A DNA stretch of 64,000 nt, from assembly GCA_949752795.1 (NCBI GenBank), contig OX457072.1, positions 1,736,001 to 1,800,000 on the forward strand, in the 5' to 3' direction. How positions within the stretch are numbered: position 1 is the first letter of the stretch; every line of letters starts with the position of its first letter. Below, one piece after another: positions 25,599-38,445 of the stretch. Below the pieces are notes generated by a model, which searched no databases, was not told the origin of the DNA, and was given only the letters and a program-made list of their open reading frames with translations. Both the position numbers and the translations under genes were made by a program. The stretch comes from Hyperoodon ampullatus (Eukaryota > Chordata > Mammalia > Artiodactyla > Ziphiidae).

Positions 25599-26258
25599 TT
25601 ATTATACTTTTAAAAGTGTAAACTTTTAAAATTAGCATGTAGATTTCATACTGTCTAAACCTGCTGCTGCCACATTGGAAGATGGCTTTTAGCCTCATGA
25701 TCTTCTAGACTGAGGTCCTGCGGATGGACAGGGCTGGTCCCATGAGATGCTCGTGCTGGTTTGTCTCATGAGGGCACCATGGAAGTTTCCGTTGTGATCG
25801 GTTACTCAGGCTGACCTTTCATCTTGACAAAGACACGGGTTATTAGTTTGAACTTCAAGAGAAAGTTTTACAGAATTATCAGTTGAAAATCACCTTATCA
25901 TTTCTATGGATGAAAAACAAAGAAATGGAAAATAGGTGTTTTTGCTGATTCACTGGCGTGGACTTATGCTTTAAGTGAGTTTGTTTCTATTTCATGATAA
26001 TGTAAAACCAGATATGCAAATTGATTTTTTCATATATATGTTTAAAATGACTATTTCATGGGAACCAAAGTTATTTCAGGAAATTAAAGGATATATTGAA
26101 TACTAAGCCTTTGATAAGTATATTTTCATTTACTTTTGAATACTGGGGTATAGGACTAACTCAATATGATTACCTTTTACCAGTTAAAAGAACAATTTCT
26201 TGGTTTGATTATAGATATGAGTTGCATTGACTCGCCTATGTATTTTTTTTCTCTTTAG

Positions 26259-26369
26259 GCAGTACTTTGGAGGTATAAGTTTTCTCAGCTTAAAGGTTCT
26301 TCGGATGACGGCAAGAGCAAAATCAAATTTTTGTTTCAGAATCCAGATACTAAACAGATTGAAGCAAAG
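26259..26369 (+). CDS. SNTG1: SNTG1 coding exon, syntrophin-unique region
   Basis: The exon encodes 37 residues in phase 0, starting AVLWRYKFSQLKGSSDDGKS and ending PDTKQIEAK. The acceptor is a long T-rich tract ending TCTTTAG (26252-26258). The donor is GTAAAC at 26370. AATK of the previous exon continues directly into AVLWRYKFSQLKG, the highly conserved core of the C-terminal region. No stop or frameshift is present. Confidence 0.93.
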
Positions 26370-28236
26370 GTAAACTGAAACTCATCACAAAGACCACCTC
26401 TAGCTACATTAATGCCATTAAGAAAGAAGGGAGAAAATTTAGGAAACCCGAAAGTGCAAAAACACACGTTCTCTATTTTTACCTTGGAATATACTGCATG
26501 GCCAAAAGAATAAATTCACTTAAAGATTTTAATGGCAAATTTTCACTGAAACGCATATCTTAAAATAAATTACACACAACAAGTTGTATTTCTTAGTTTT
26601 AATTCCCTACAAACTGTATTTGTGTCACACTAAAATAATATTCCGGGAACTAAAACAGTCATCTTCTTGATGGTTTCACATTCTAAATAATAATTTAAAA
26701 TATTCTGACTCCAGTTTATCATCATTTATTCCCTCTTCAGATATGAACACAAATCCCTGAAGAAAAATATTTTTTAATCAATTTATGTTTTCCCCATGTT
26801 ATTCTATATTAAATAAAATGAATAAATGAATGATTTTTTTGCTTTGCTCCATGCAAATTTTCAGTATTCTGAAATTTATTAACTATGTTGTTTTAACTCA
26901 TCAGAAAGATTTACTACTTTTATGCTTATGAATGTATATTTGTAAATTTTCAAAATCTGAGTGATTTCCTTTACCCTTCTGTGAAATTCACAGCAACAGT
27001 CTTTGGGTTAGAATGAGTTATAAATATATTATTTCAGTGGGGAAGAAAGAATGAATAACGAATACCAAAGTGAAAAATCAATTCTATGGAAATGAAAACT
27101 GAGACATAAATTTTCAACTCTGGATTAAAAGCATCATAATTCTGTTACATTCTTGTATGTATTAAATCCAGGGGGAGTCTTGGCCTGCCATTCAGAGTCT
27201 TCTGAGCACCGAGCCCACCTGGCTCTCCCATCCACGTCTCTTGCGGCCCTGCTCTGTGTCCAGACCAGAGGCCCTCATTCTCCCTTTAACAAGACAATGC
27301 CTTTCTGGCCTTATACATCTGTTCATGCTTTTGTCTGGATTTTTCTCCTTAGTCCCCTCAGCTCTTGATCTGAATCTCTTTACAAATACCCACCCCTGCC
27401 TTATGTTTGTCTCTGACTCCTCCTGGGCTGCAGGCTGTTTAAGGGGGGCTGTGCAGGCAGCTCCTTTCTGCTGACTCCTGTCCTCCTGGATTTCTTTAAA
27501 GCTTCCCTGTTCCAAGTGGTCTTGCCTTATATTTGTCTCACATCAGTGTGGACAGAGTCCTGGGTAACTTCACCTGCTCTGTCCATTTGCTTGTCTCCTA
27601 ACTCTCACGTCTACAGCCCATCACAGCCCGTCCCTAAGTGCAGAACTTTCTATGGGGCTACAGAACCTCTGCTTTCCCCTCCGGCTGCCATGGGCGGATC
27701 GTTACTCTGTGTCACTTACACCGCTCTTTAATCTGGTTCCTAGTGTTACTATAAACAGTGCATTACTATTGTCCAAAAGTATGTATCTTTAGCTTTTGGT
27801 GGATTTCCCAATCTTTCACACACAGGACACATCCTAATACGGGTGAATGGTGTTAATGTTGTGTTGTCAGTTCTATACTCTTCTGGTGAATGTGGAGTGT
27901 CAGCCACTAGTTGATAAGTTTGATTTGATAAGTTCCTTCTCTTCTGATATTTTCAGTGTGCTAACAAATCCTTAGTTGACAACATGAAGCAAAAAGGATA
28001 AATGTTGTGAAATGACTACTAACTGTAGTATTTAGGCTTCAGTTTAACGTGGTGCATATTATACATGCACCTAATTATACTTCCTTAACTTTTCTAGTCA
28101 TTAGTTGTCTGCCAGCTTCTAAATACTACTTTTTCTGTTTATAATGTTTTAAGCAATATTTCATAAATTCATTTAATAAGAAATAGTTTCAGAAGATATT
28201 TATTGAATGTTTTTCTTGAATTTAGAGACAGTGATT
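26370..28236. other. SNTG1 last intron, 5' part, no gene
   Basis: AT-rich at first. A GC-richer stretch at 27170-27730 vaguely resembles an old L2 (CTTATGTTTGTCTCTGACTC) but is not convincing. Open frames there overlap on both strands without splice structure. Confidence 0.5.
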
Positions 28237-28332
28237 ATTTTTTAACATCTTTATTGGAGTATAGTTGCTTTACAATGGTGTGTTAGTTTCTGCTGTATAA
28301 CAAGGTGAATCAGCTATATGTATACATATATC
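28237..28332 (-). mobile_element. Short 5'-truncated LINE-1 3' end
   Basis: The text TAACATCTTTATTGGAGTAT then ACAATGGTGTGTTAGTTTCT is the complement of the LINE-1 3' terminus, matching 32727 onward and the complement of 52680-52770. CAGTGATT flanks both sides (28229-28236 and 28337-28344). Confidence 0.88.
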
Positions 28333-28379
28333 AAGGCAGTGATTTTTAAATAGTGAAAAGAGCAGTCTTAAAACCAGTG

Positions 28380-28530
28380 GGAGAATCTGACCTTTGGTGA
28401 GTTGCCAAACTTCTTTAAAGTCACCATCTCCTTCTATAAAATGAGAGAGAGTAACACCTCCATGGGTAAAACTGAAAGCACCAAATTAAATATGGAGACT
28501 GTTTAACAAGTGACACTCACCAGTCAGAAC
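28380..28530 (+). repeat. MIR SINE remnant
   Basis: GAGTTGCCAAACTTCTTTAA followed by CACCATCTCCTTCTATAAAA is a diverged MIR middle part. Ends are approximate. Confidence 0.5.
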
Positions 28531-28827
28531 AGTGGCCAGCTCTATAGAATTGTTTAGCCATACTGGTGTGTATCACCTCGGCAAATATCATAGAAATTAT
28601 ATTAGATTAAAACTAGTACAATTGCTAACTATGCTATAACCTTTATAACCTCAATTTGTGAGCAGTAGTCAAAAGGACCATCACCAGAGGAAAGCAAGGA
28701 GAATGCCAGCATGTATCACATCACAGGGCTCATGGGACCATCTATCATAAGCATGGCTTATGGTTGAAATTGATGTCATCTGAGAATTCAATGTTTTCTC
28801 TGTTTAAGGCAGCACTTTTTTTTTAAT

Positions 28828-29035
28828 GAGAGAGTAGGCAACATGATATAGTGGAAAGAAAATTAGGATCAGGTAACCTTGAGTAAAAAAAAAAATCTCA
28901 TCTTTACCATTTCCTGGCTATATTCCCAGGGGCAATTCATCACCAAATTATGACTTCTACCTTGCAGGGAAAGTGTAAGGAATAAATACCCCTGGTACCT
29001 AGCATATGGAAGACACTCGATAAATCACTGATGAA
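28828..29035 (+). repeat. MIR SINE remnant
   Basis: MIR order is clear: CATGATATAGTGGAAAGAAA, CATTTCCTGGCTATATTCCC, then GGAAGACACTCGATAAATCA at the 3' end. Confidence 0.75.
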
Positions 29036-29039
29036 TGAT

Positions 29040-29889
29040 TTCATCTTTAAAGAATGTAGCATAACAACTAAGGAAGTATTAAAAAAATAGCAGTATTATT
29101 ATGAGGAGAGAAGTTAGTAAAGGTGATTACTTAACATATATAGACTGTTTGTCCTTCCCACATTTAAGAAATTCAAGTTTATAACCATAACCCAAATTTG
29201 TGTCATTTTTCACATGCTTTGGACAGTTTCTGTGTTTTGTTCATTTCTATTAATTTTTAAAATTTTAATGTGGGAAATTTGGGCTGTGTCCATGTCTCCA
29301 AGTCAGGGACAGGAGCTTCTCCTGTATATTATATAATATAACTCCTCTTAATTTATGTATGTTGTAACATTGGTGTCCACTCTGTGTGGTCATTGTTCAC
29401 TAGCATGCCTTCTTCACTAGATCAAGAACTTTTAAGCACAAGGAGTGTGTCTTACAACATATAATCCTCAGGCTTCACCTGATGCTTGCCTGCGACCAGG
29501 CAAGTAATAACTGTCTGTGTTTCAATTCATTTAATATTTCCTGGTACATTATTGAGTCACTCTCCCCAGTCTCTTTTTCATTTAGGCAAACAAAATTAGG
29601 TAGTCATAATCTGAATGGATGGATGTTGGAAGATAGGAAGAAGTATTTGGAATTTACTCTGTGTAGCAGTGTGCTGAATCTTTTATTCTGATTAACTATT
29701 ATTTCCTTTCATTCATTTTTTAAAATCTTGGTTTTATTTATACATTCCTTCAACATAAATAAAATGCTGTAGAAATATTTATTTTAAAACATGTTAGAAA
29801 AATGTCTTCTGGGAAAAGTTAACACAGTTACCAAGGCATCAGAAACAAACCTAAAGGCCATATGGACGTAAAAGTGTTTGTGAACTCTT
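29040..29889. other. SNTG1 last intron, no recognised element
   Basis: Mixed AT-rich intron. No exon or repeat could be named. Confidence 0.5.
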
Positions 29890-30631
29890 TCAACTCACAG
29901 GAAGTTATAAAACTAGAAGATGTTCCATGTACCCTTCGTCCAGTTTCCCCCAGTGGGTAAACCTTATGTAACTATAGTATAATATAAAAAGCAGGAATTT
30001 TAACATTGATGCAATATGTGTATATTTCACGTCAGTTATAGCATGTGTGAATTTGTGCGCCCATAACCACGATCAAATACACAATATACCCTTTATACAA
30101 ACCCCTCACTCCCACCATTCCTAGTTCCTAGAAGCCACTAATCTGTTTTTCATTTCTATAATTTTGTCATTTTGAGAATATTGTACAGATTAAACGTACA
30201 CTATGTGAAATTCTGAGATTGACTTTTTTCATTGAGTATAATGCCCTATGTATGCATATTGATCATTTGTTCCTTTTTATTGCTGACTAGTATTCCATGA
30301 TATGGAATATGGACCTCATTTTGTTTAACCATTTATCTGTTGAGGGACATTTGACTGCAGTGTTTAGTTATTGCTGCTATGAATAATAGCGTACACACTT
30401 CTATGTAGACGTGACATTTCATTTCTCTGCGATAAATGCCCAGGGAGGCAGTTGCTCAGTCATATGGAAAATGTTCATTTAGTTTTAAGGAAAACGCCAA
30501 ATTGCTTTTCAAAGTAGTGGTGACATTTTACATTCCCACCAGCAATGTATGAGAAACCCAGTCTCTCTACGTCCTCACCAGCATTTGAAATGATCACTAC
30601 TTTTTATTTTAGCAGTTCTCATCATAGTCTT

Positions 30632-30845
30632 TTGTTTTTGTTTTTGTTTTTTTTGCGGTACGCGGGCCTCTCATTGTTGTGGCCTCTCCCGTTGCGGAGC
30701 ACAGGCTCCGGACGCGCAGGCTCAGCGGCCATGGGTCACGGACCCAGCCGCTCCGCGTCATGTGGGATCTTCCTGGACCGGGGCATGAACCCGCGTCCCC
30801 TGCATCGGCAGGCGGACTCAACCACTGCGCCACCAGGGAAGCCCC
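30632..30845 (-). mobile_element. CHR-type SINE, short form, inside old LINE-1
   Basis: Antisense SINE with a T-rich tail and GGCCTCTCATTGTTGTGGCC body, ending CCACCAGGGAAGCCC. CTCATCATAGTCTT flanks it at 30618-30631 and 30846-30859. The host LINE-1 text resumes exactly after the duplication. Confidence 0.95.
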
Positions 30846-31954
30846 CTCATCATAGTCTTAATTTGCATTTCCCTAATGGCTAGTAATGATGAATAACATT
30901 TTACATGACTATTTTCTCTCTATATATGTTCCCTTTGATGAAATGTCTTTTTCCGTTTTTTGCCTATTTTCGAATTGTATTTTGTGATTTGTTTTACTTA
31001 GAGTTTTATGAGTTATTATGTATTTTGTATATGAGGATTTGTTAGATGTTTTGTTTGCAAATATTTTTTTCCATTTTGTAATTTATCTTTCATCTTTTTA
31101 ACAGGGTATCTTGCAGAGAAATTAAAAAATTTTTACAAACCCAATTTATCAGTTCTTTCTCTTAAAAATTATAATTTTGGTGTCATGTCAAAAATTCTTC
31201 AGCACGTCACAGGTGCCAAAGGTTTTCGCCTATGCTATTTTCAAAATGTCTTATAAGCTTGCCATTTACAGTTAAATATATGACACATCTGAGTTAATTT
31301 TTTTCTGTAAGTTGTGGGGTTTAGCTGACCTTCTCTGTTTTGCCTGTGGTTATCCAGTTACAACAGCATCATTTGTTGTAAAGACCATTCTCCTTCTATT
31401 GAATTATTTTAGCAGCTTCATTGAAAATTACTTGGTCCTACCTCTGTGGTGCTGTTTCTTGCATCTCTCTCTTTGCCAGTATTATACATTCTTGGATACA
31501 GTAGCTATATAATAATCCTTGAAATGGATGATTCTGTCCACTTTACTGTTATTTTTCAGAATGTGTTAGCTGTTGTAGTTGCTTTGTATTTCCACAGACA
31601 TTTTACAATTACCTTCCCTATATCTATGAATAATGTCACTGCCCCTTCAGTAGGGATGGCATAACCTATATATCAATTTCAGGAGAATTGACATCTTTAC
31701 TATGTTGATTTCTTAAAGCAATGAAAACATAATATTTTTCTACTTTTTGATCTTTTGATTTATTTCTTCAGTATTGTGTAGTTTTCATCATATAAATCCT
31801 ATGCATGTTTTGTTAGATTGGCATTTAGGTAAATCATTTCCTCTTTTTTTGAGGGAATATAAATGATATTTAAACATTTTTATCTTTCAAATATTAATGC
31901 TACTATGTAGCAATATAATTAATGATATATATTTACATTTCATCCTGAATCCTG

Positions 31955-31996
31955 GATATATATACGCACACACACACACACACGTATATATATATG
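31955..31996. repeat. (TA)n(CA)n(TA)n microsatellite
   Basis: A compound simple repeat: ATATATATAC, then a CA run, then GTATATATATAT, within the old antisense LINE-1. Confidence 0.9.
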
Positions 31997-32718
31997 CACT
32001 TAGTTCTAGGTCTTTTGTTTCTATTTTTGATATTTAAAATTCTTTGCATTTTTTTACACAGATTATTAAGACATGTGCAAATCAGGATAGATATGTTCCT
32101 TTTTTCAGATCCATATCACATTACAATCTTTTTCTTGCCTATTTTGTTGCCTACAAATTTAAATGCCATATTGAATACCAGTGGTGAGAGCAGACATTCT
32201 TCATTTGTTCCTTATTTTAGGGGAAAGTCATTTAGCTTTTCACCATTAAGTATGATGTTAAATTTAGTGGTCTAATAGAAATTTTTTTCTCAGGTTGAGT
32301 TAGGTCCCCTCTATCTCCATTTTTCTGAAAGTTTTTACTATGAATGGGTATCAATTAATACAACAATGTCAATTTTCTTGCTTTGCTTGATAATGTAGTG
32401 GTTTATGTCATTGATTTTCAAATACTGACCCTGTCTTCATTTCAGGAATAAACCCTACTTAATGATGTGGAATTTTTATATATACTGTTGAATTTTATTT
32501 GTCAAAATTTTAAGTATTTTTGCTTTTACATCTATTGAGAAATTTGGTCTGTAGGTTCTTTTGTTGTTGTTTTTTGCTTATTTTATTTTGCTTTGTTTGG
32601 TACTGTATTTGCCTGGTTTTGATATTGGGACAAACTGTCTTTATAAAATGAATTGAAAATGTTCCTCCTCTTTTACTTTCTGGGAGATATTGTGTACTAT
32701 TTTTGTTGATTCTTTCTT

Positions 32719-34064
32719 TTTTTTTTTTAAACATCTTTATTAGAGTATAATTGCTTTACAATGGTGTGTTAGTTTCTGCTTTATAACAAAGTGAATCAGT
32801 TATACATATACATATGTTCCCATATCTCTTTCCCTCCTGTGTCTCTCTCCCTCCCACCCTCCCTATCCCACCCCTCTAGGTGGTCACAAACAACTGAGCT
32901 GATCTCCCTGTGCTATGCAGCTGCTTCCTACTAGCTATCTGTTTTACATTTGGTAGCGTATATATGTCCATGTCACTCTCTCACTTTGTCACAGTTTACC
33001 CTTCCCCCTCCCCATATCCTCAAGTCCATTCTCTACTAGGTCTGTGTCTTTATTCCCATCTTACCCCTAGGTTCTTCATGATCTTTTTTTTTTCTTAGAT
33101 TCCATATATATGTGTTAGCATACAGTATTTCTTTTTCTCTTTCTGACTTACTTCACTGTGTATGACAGACTCTAGGTCCATCCACCTCACTACAAATAAC
33201 TCAATTTCATTTCTTTTTATGGCTGAGTAATATTCCATTGTATATATGTGCCACATCTTCTTTATCCATTCATCTGTTGATGGACACTTAGGTTGCTTTC
33301 ATGTCCTGGCTATTGTAAATAGAGCTGCAATGAACATTTGGTACATGACTCTTTTTGAATTATGGTTTTCTCAGGGTATATGCCCAGTAGTGGGATTGCT
33401 GGGTCGTACGGTAGTTCTATTTTTAGTTTCTTAAGGAACCTCCATACTGTTCTCCATAGTGGCTGTATCAATTTACATTCCCACCAACAGTGCAAGATTG
33501 TTCCCTTTTCTCCACACCCTCTCCAGCATTTACTGTTTGTAGATTTTTTGATGATGGCCATTCTGACTGGTGTGAGATGATATCTCATTGTAGTTTTGAT
33601 TTGCATTTCTCTAATGATTAATGATGTTGAGCATTCTTTCATGTGTTTGTTGGCAATCTGTATATCTTCTTTGGAGAAATGTCTAACTCAAAATAGATTA
33701 AAGACCTAAATGTAAGGCCAGACACTATCAAACTCTTAGAGGAAAACATAGGCAGAACACTCTATGACATAATCACAGCAAGATCCTTTGTGATCCACCT
33801 CTTAGAGAAATGGAAATAAAAACAAAAATAAACAAATGGGACCTAATGAAACTGAAAAGCTTTTGCACAGCAAAGGAAACCATAAACAAGACCAAAAGAC
33901 AACCCTCAGAATGGGAGAAAATATTTGCAAATGAAGCAACTGACAAAGGATTAATCTCCAAAATTTACAAGCAGCTCATGCAGCTCAATATCAAAAAAAC
34001 AAACACCCCATCAAAAAATGGGCAGAAGACCTAAATAGACACTTCTCCAAAGAAGATATACAGC
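32719..34064 (-). mobile_element. Younger LINE-1 insertion with 5' inversion (twin-priming structure)
   Basis: 32719-33683 is the LINE-1 3' end in antisense, starting with the poly-T complement of its tail. 33684-34064 is an upstream ORF2 piece in the opposite (+) orientation. Both pieces end at the same LINE-1 site: 34039-34064 and the complement of 33658-33683 share 25 of 26 bases. A 16-bp target-site duplication with one mismatch flanks the whole block (32703-32718 and 34065-34080). The block is therefore one insertion event, not two. The ORF2 pieces are non-functional. Confidence 0.92.
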
Positions 34065-35340
34065 TTGTTCATTCTTTCTTAAAGGTTTAGTAGAGCTCTC
34101 TAGTGGAACCATCTGGGCCAGGAGATTTCATTTTGGGGATTTTTAAAAATTATGAATTTAACTTACTTAGTAAATAGCTATTCAAATTATCTATTCTTAT
34201 CAGATGATTTGTGGTAATTTTTACTTTCCAAGGTCTTCATTAATTTTATCTAAGTTGTCAAATTTGTGTGTGTAGACTTTTCCATAGTATTTCCTTATGG
34301 TCACTTTGAAGTCTGCAGATTCTGTAATGACACCACTGAGTCATTCCTGATACTAGTAACTGATGCCTTCTCTCTGTTTTTCTGTCAGGCTTGCTACAGA
34401 CTATTCAAAGAACCAGGATTACTTTCTCATTTATTTTCTCTATTGAGTTCTGTGATCAATTTAATGAATTCTGCTCTTATCTTTCTTATTTACTTCCTTT
34501 TGGTTGCTTTGGATTTATATTGCTCTTCTTTTTCTGATTTCACATGGTGGGATTTTAAAATTGTTAACTTGAAACTTCCTTGTTTCTAACATAAACATTT
34601 AATTCTATAATTTCCTTCTTAGAACTGCATTCACTGCATTCCACAAATTTTGATATATTATATTTCTGTTTTCATTCAATTCAATGTGTTTTTGATTTAC
34701 CTCAAGGTTTCCTCTTTGACAGGTGGATTTTCTTTTTAGAAGTGTGATATCTATGTTCTAAGTATCTGGGGATTTTTGTTATATTTATAGAATTGATTAC
34801 TAGTCTGATACAGTTAGTCAGACAACATACTCCATATGATTTCACTTTTTTTTCTTTTTCTTACAGTCCAAGATATGACCTTATCTCAAATACTATACTT
34901 GTATAAGACAAAATAGACTTTAAAACAAAAATTTTCCAAAAATAGAGAAGGGCTTATATAATAAAAAAAGGGTCAATTCAACAAAAAGTTATAACGATTG
35001 TAAATATATATGCATCCAACATCAGAGCACCTAATATATAAAAATATTGACAGATCTCAAGGGAAAAATTGACAGAAACACAACAATAGTAAGAGACTTC
35101 AATATCCCACTTTCAGGAAATCTAAGAGTTGTATTTTTTGAAAAGAAAAACAAAATTTAAAAACTCTTAGGTAAAGAAAAAAGAGATATGCTCAAATAAA
35201 TAAATTCAGAAATGAAAGAGGAGACATTACAATGGATAACACAGAAATAAAAAAGGATACACTAACAAATTGGATAACCGGGATGACACTGATAAATTCC
35301 TAGAGGCATGAAAACTAAATACTGAATTAAGAAGAAATAG

Positions 35341-35547
35341 AGCGCTTCCCTGGTTGCACAGTGGTTGAGAGTCCACCTGCCGATGCAGGGGACACGGGTT
35401 TATGCCCGGTCCGGGAAGATCCCACATGCCGCAGAGTGGCTGGGCCCATGAGCCATGGCCACTGAGCCTGCACATCCGGAGCCTGTGCTCTGCAACAGGA
35501 GAGGCCACAAAAGTGAGAGGCCTGCATACCAGAAAAAAAAAAAAAAG
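35341..35547 (+). mobile_element. CHR-type SINE, short form, inside old LINE-1
   Basis: Sense SINE with head GCTTCCCTGGTTGCACAGTG and a poly-A tail. AAGAAGAAATAG flanks it at 35329-35340 and 35548-35559. The body carries the AGAGGCCACAAAAGTGAGAG module typical of the short form. Confidence 0.95.
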
Positions 35548-36317
35548 AAGAAGAAATAGAAAGTCTGAACAGAATAATAACAAACAAGGATTACAAATAG
35601 TAAACAAAACTTTCCAAAAAGAAAAGCCCAGTACCAAAATGCTGCATAGGTCAACTCTAAAAAACATTCAAATAAGAGTTAATACCAAACTTTCTTAAAC
35701 CCTTCTAAAATATATAAAACACTCCTAAAATGAAGTTATGAAGCCAGCATCACCCTGATTCCAAGTCCAGACAAGGACAACATTAGAACAGAAAACTACA
35801 GACCAGTATCCCGGATGAACACTGATACAAAAAGCCTTGGTGAAATACTAGCAAGTCAAATTTGAAAGCATATTAAAAGAATTATGTAACATGTCCAACT
35901 GAAATTTATGCCCGGGATATAAGTATGGTTCAACATACAAAAATCAATCAATGTGATACCCCACATTAACAGAATAAAAGATAAAAAATATATATTTCAA
36001 TAAATGCAGAAAAGCATTTGATAAAATTCAACATCCTTTCATGATAAGAAGTCTCAACAAAATAGGTACAGAAGAAACATCCATCAACACAATAAGGCTA
36101 TATTTGAAAAACCCACAACTAACATCATAATCAATAGGGAAAAACTAAAACTCTTTCTTCTAAGATCTGGAACAAGGCAAGGATGCCCATTCATGTCACT
36201 ACTATTCAATATAGTACTGAAAGTGCTAGCCAGAGCAATTAGGCAAGAAAAGGAAATAAAAGGCATCTAAATTGGAAAGAAAGAAGTAAAATTATTTCTG
36301 TTTGCAGATGACATTAT

Positions 36318-36341
36318 CATATATATATATATATATATATT
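36318..36341. repeat. (AT)n microsatellite
   Basis: About 12 AT units, placed directly after the decayed reverse-transcriptase motif of the old LINE-1. Confidence 0.9.
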
Positions 36342-38445
36342 TAAAAAACCTAAAGACACCATAAAATTGTTATAACTAATAAACAAATTTTACAAAGTCA
36401 TAGGATACAAAATTGACATATAAAAGTCAGTGTAATTGCTATGCACTAACAAGGAACTATCTGAAAGGGAAATTAGGAAAATGATCTCATGCACAATAGC
36501 AACAAAAAAGAATAAATTACTTAGGAATTAACTTTAAAAGGTAAAAGACTTGTACAATGAAGTTTATAAAACATTGATGAAGGAAATTTTAAAAGACACA
36601 AATAAATGGAAAGACAGCCCATGTTCATGAAATGGAAGAATTAATATTGCTAAAATATCCACATTACCCAAGGTGACCTATAGGTTCAGTGAAATACCTA
36701 TCAATCATAATGATAATTTTTCCAGAAATAGAAAATATCCTAAATTCATATGGAATTACAAAAGACCCCAAATAGCTAAAGCCATCTTGAGCAGGAAGAA
36801 CAAAGCTGGAGGCATCACACTTCTTAACTTAAAATTGTATTACAAAGCTATAGTAATCAAAACAGTATTGTACAGGTATAAATATAGACATATAGACCAA
36901 TGGAACAGAATAGAGATTCCAGAAATAAATCCACACATTTATGGTCAACTGATCATTGACAAAGGTTCTAAGAACACACAATGAGAGGATAGTCTCTGTA
37001 AAAAATGATGCTGGAAAAACTGGACAGCTACATGCAAAAGAAGGAAATTGGACCACTATCTCACACCGCACATAAAAATCAACTTAAAATGGATTAAAGA
37101 CTTAAATATAATACCTGATACCGTAAAACTCCTAGGAGAAAACATAGGGGAAAAACTTCTTGACATTGGTCTTGCCAATAATATTTTGGATATGACTCCA
37201 AAAGAATAGGCAACAAAAGCCAAAGTGGGCAAGTGGTACTATATTAAATTAAAAAGCTTTGCACAGCAAAGAAAATAATTTTAAAAAAATTAGAAGGCAC
37301 TCTACAGAATGGGAAAAATTACTATTTGCAAGCCATGTATCCAATAATGAGTTAATTTCCAAAATATATAAGGAACTCATACATCTCAATACCAAAATTA
37401 CAAATAACTCAGTTAAAAATGAGCAAAGGGTCTAAGAGACACTTCTCAAAAAAAGAAACTTAAATAAGTAACAAATATACGAGAAGTTGCTCAATGTTTC
37501 TAGTTCTCAGGGAAATGCAAATCAAAACCACAACGAGATATCACCTTACACCAATTAGGGCAACTATTATCAAAAAGACAAAGGATAACAATGTTGGCAA
37601 GGATGTGAAGAAGGGAACCCTTGTGTACTGCTGGCGGGGATGTAAATTGGTACAGCTCTTATGGAAAACAGTATGAATATTCCTCAAAATAATTAAATAG
37701 GATTGCCACATTATCCAGCAATTCTACTTCTGGGTATATTTCCAAATAAAATGAAATCTGTATCTTGAAAATATATCTGCACCCCCATGTTCATTACATC
37801 ACTATTCACAATAGTCAAGACATGGCAAAAACCCTAAATGTCCTTTAATAGATGAATGGATAAAGAAAATAGATCATATAGATGGATAGATACATAGATA
37901 CATAGGGATAGAGGTATATGCATACACATAAAATGGAATATTATTCAACCTTACAGAAAGAGGACATCTTGTTATTTGTGACATGGGTGGAGCTGGAGTA
38001 TATTATGCTAAGCAAAATAAGCAAGACACAGAAAGAGAAATACAGCATGATCTCACTTAGGTGTAGCATCTGAAATAGTCACGTTCAGAAGCAGAGAGTA
38101 GAATGGTGGTTGCCAGGGGCTCGGGGGGAGGGGGAGGGAAATAGAGTGATGTTCGTCCAAGGGAACAAAGCTTCAGTTAGATAAGATTAATAGAGAGCTA
38201 ACGTATAATGTGATGATTGTACGTAACAATATTGAATACTTGAAACTTGCAGCGAGGATAGATAGTAAATAAACCACCCCCAACACACACTATAGTAGTC
38301 TTAGAGGTGATGGTATGTAAATTAGCCTGACTGTGGTACACTTTTTACAATGTATACATATATCAGAACATCAAGTCATGCACCTTAAATACATACAGTG
38401 TTATATGTCTAAAATATCATAATAAAGCTTTACAAAAGAAAACTT

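Larger units (their letters stand above)
29890..34845 (-). mobile_element. Old LINE-1 (L1M-like), antisense, interrupted twice
   Basis: A long antisense LINE-1 runs from a 3'-UTR-like part near 29890 back into ORF2. Old-L1 complement wording is seen throughout, for example TTTGCATTTCCCTAATGGCT at 30863 and CCATCTGGGCCAGGAGATTT at 34108. ORF2 is destroyed by many stops and indels. A SINE sits at 30632-30845 and a younger LINE-1 at 32719-34064. The old element continues on each side of both insertions, so it predates them. Confidence 0.8.
34890..38445 (+). mobile_element. Old LINE-1 (L1M-like), sense, decayed ORF2 to 3' end
   Basis: It begins in the endonuclease part of ORF2 (AGACAAAATAGACTTTAAAA near 34906; ATATGCATCCAACATCAGAG near 35008). 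It passes through the reverse-transcriptase motif region (TTTGCAGATGACATTATCAT at about 36301) and ends in a 3' UTR with GTGGTTGCCAGGGGCTCGGG and an ATAATAAAG tail near 38420. Many stops and frameshifts are present. It lies 5'-end to 5'-end against the antisense element at 29.9-34.8 kb, so the two could also be one inverted old insertion. Confidence 0.85.

Noticed and set aside
27170..27730. Possible exon cluster in a GC-richer stretch of the last intron
   Set aside because: Frames overlap on both strands, splice borders are absent, and the wording is vaguely L2-like.
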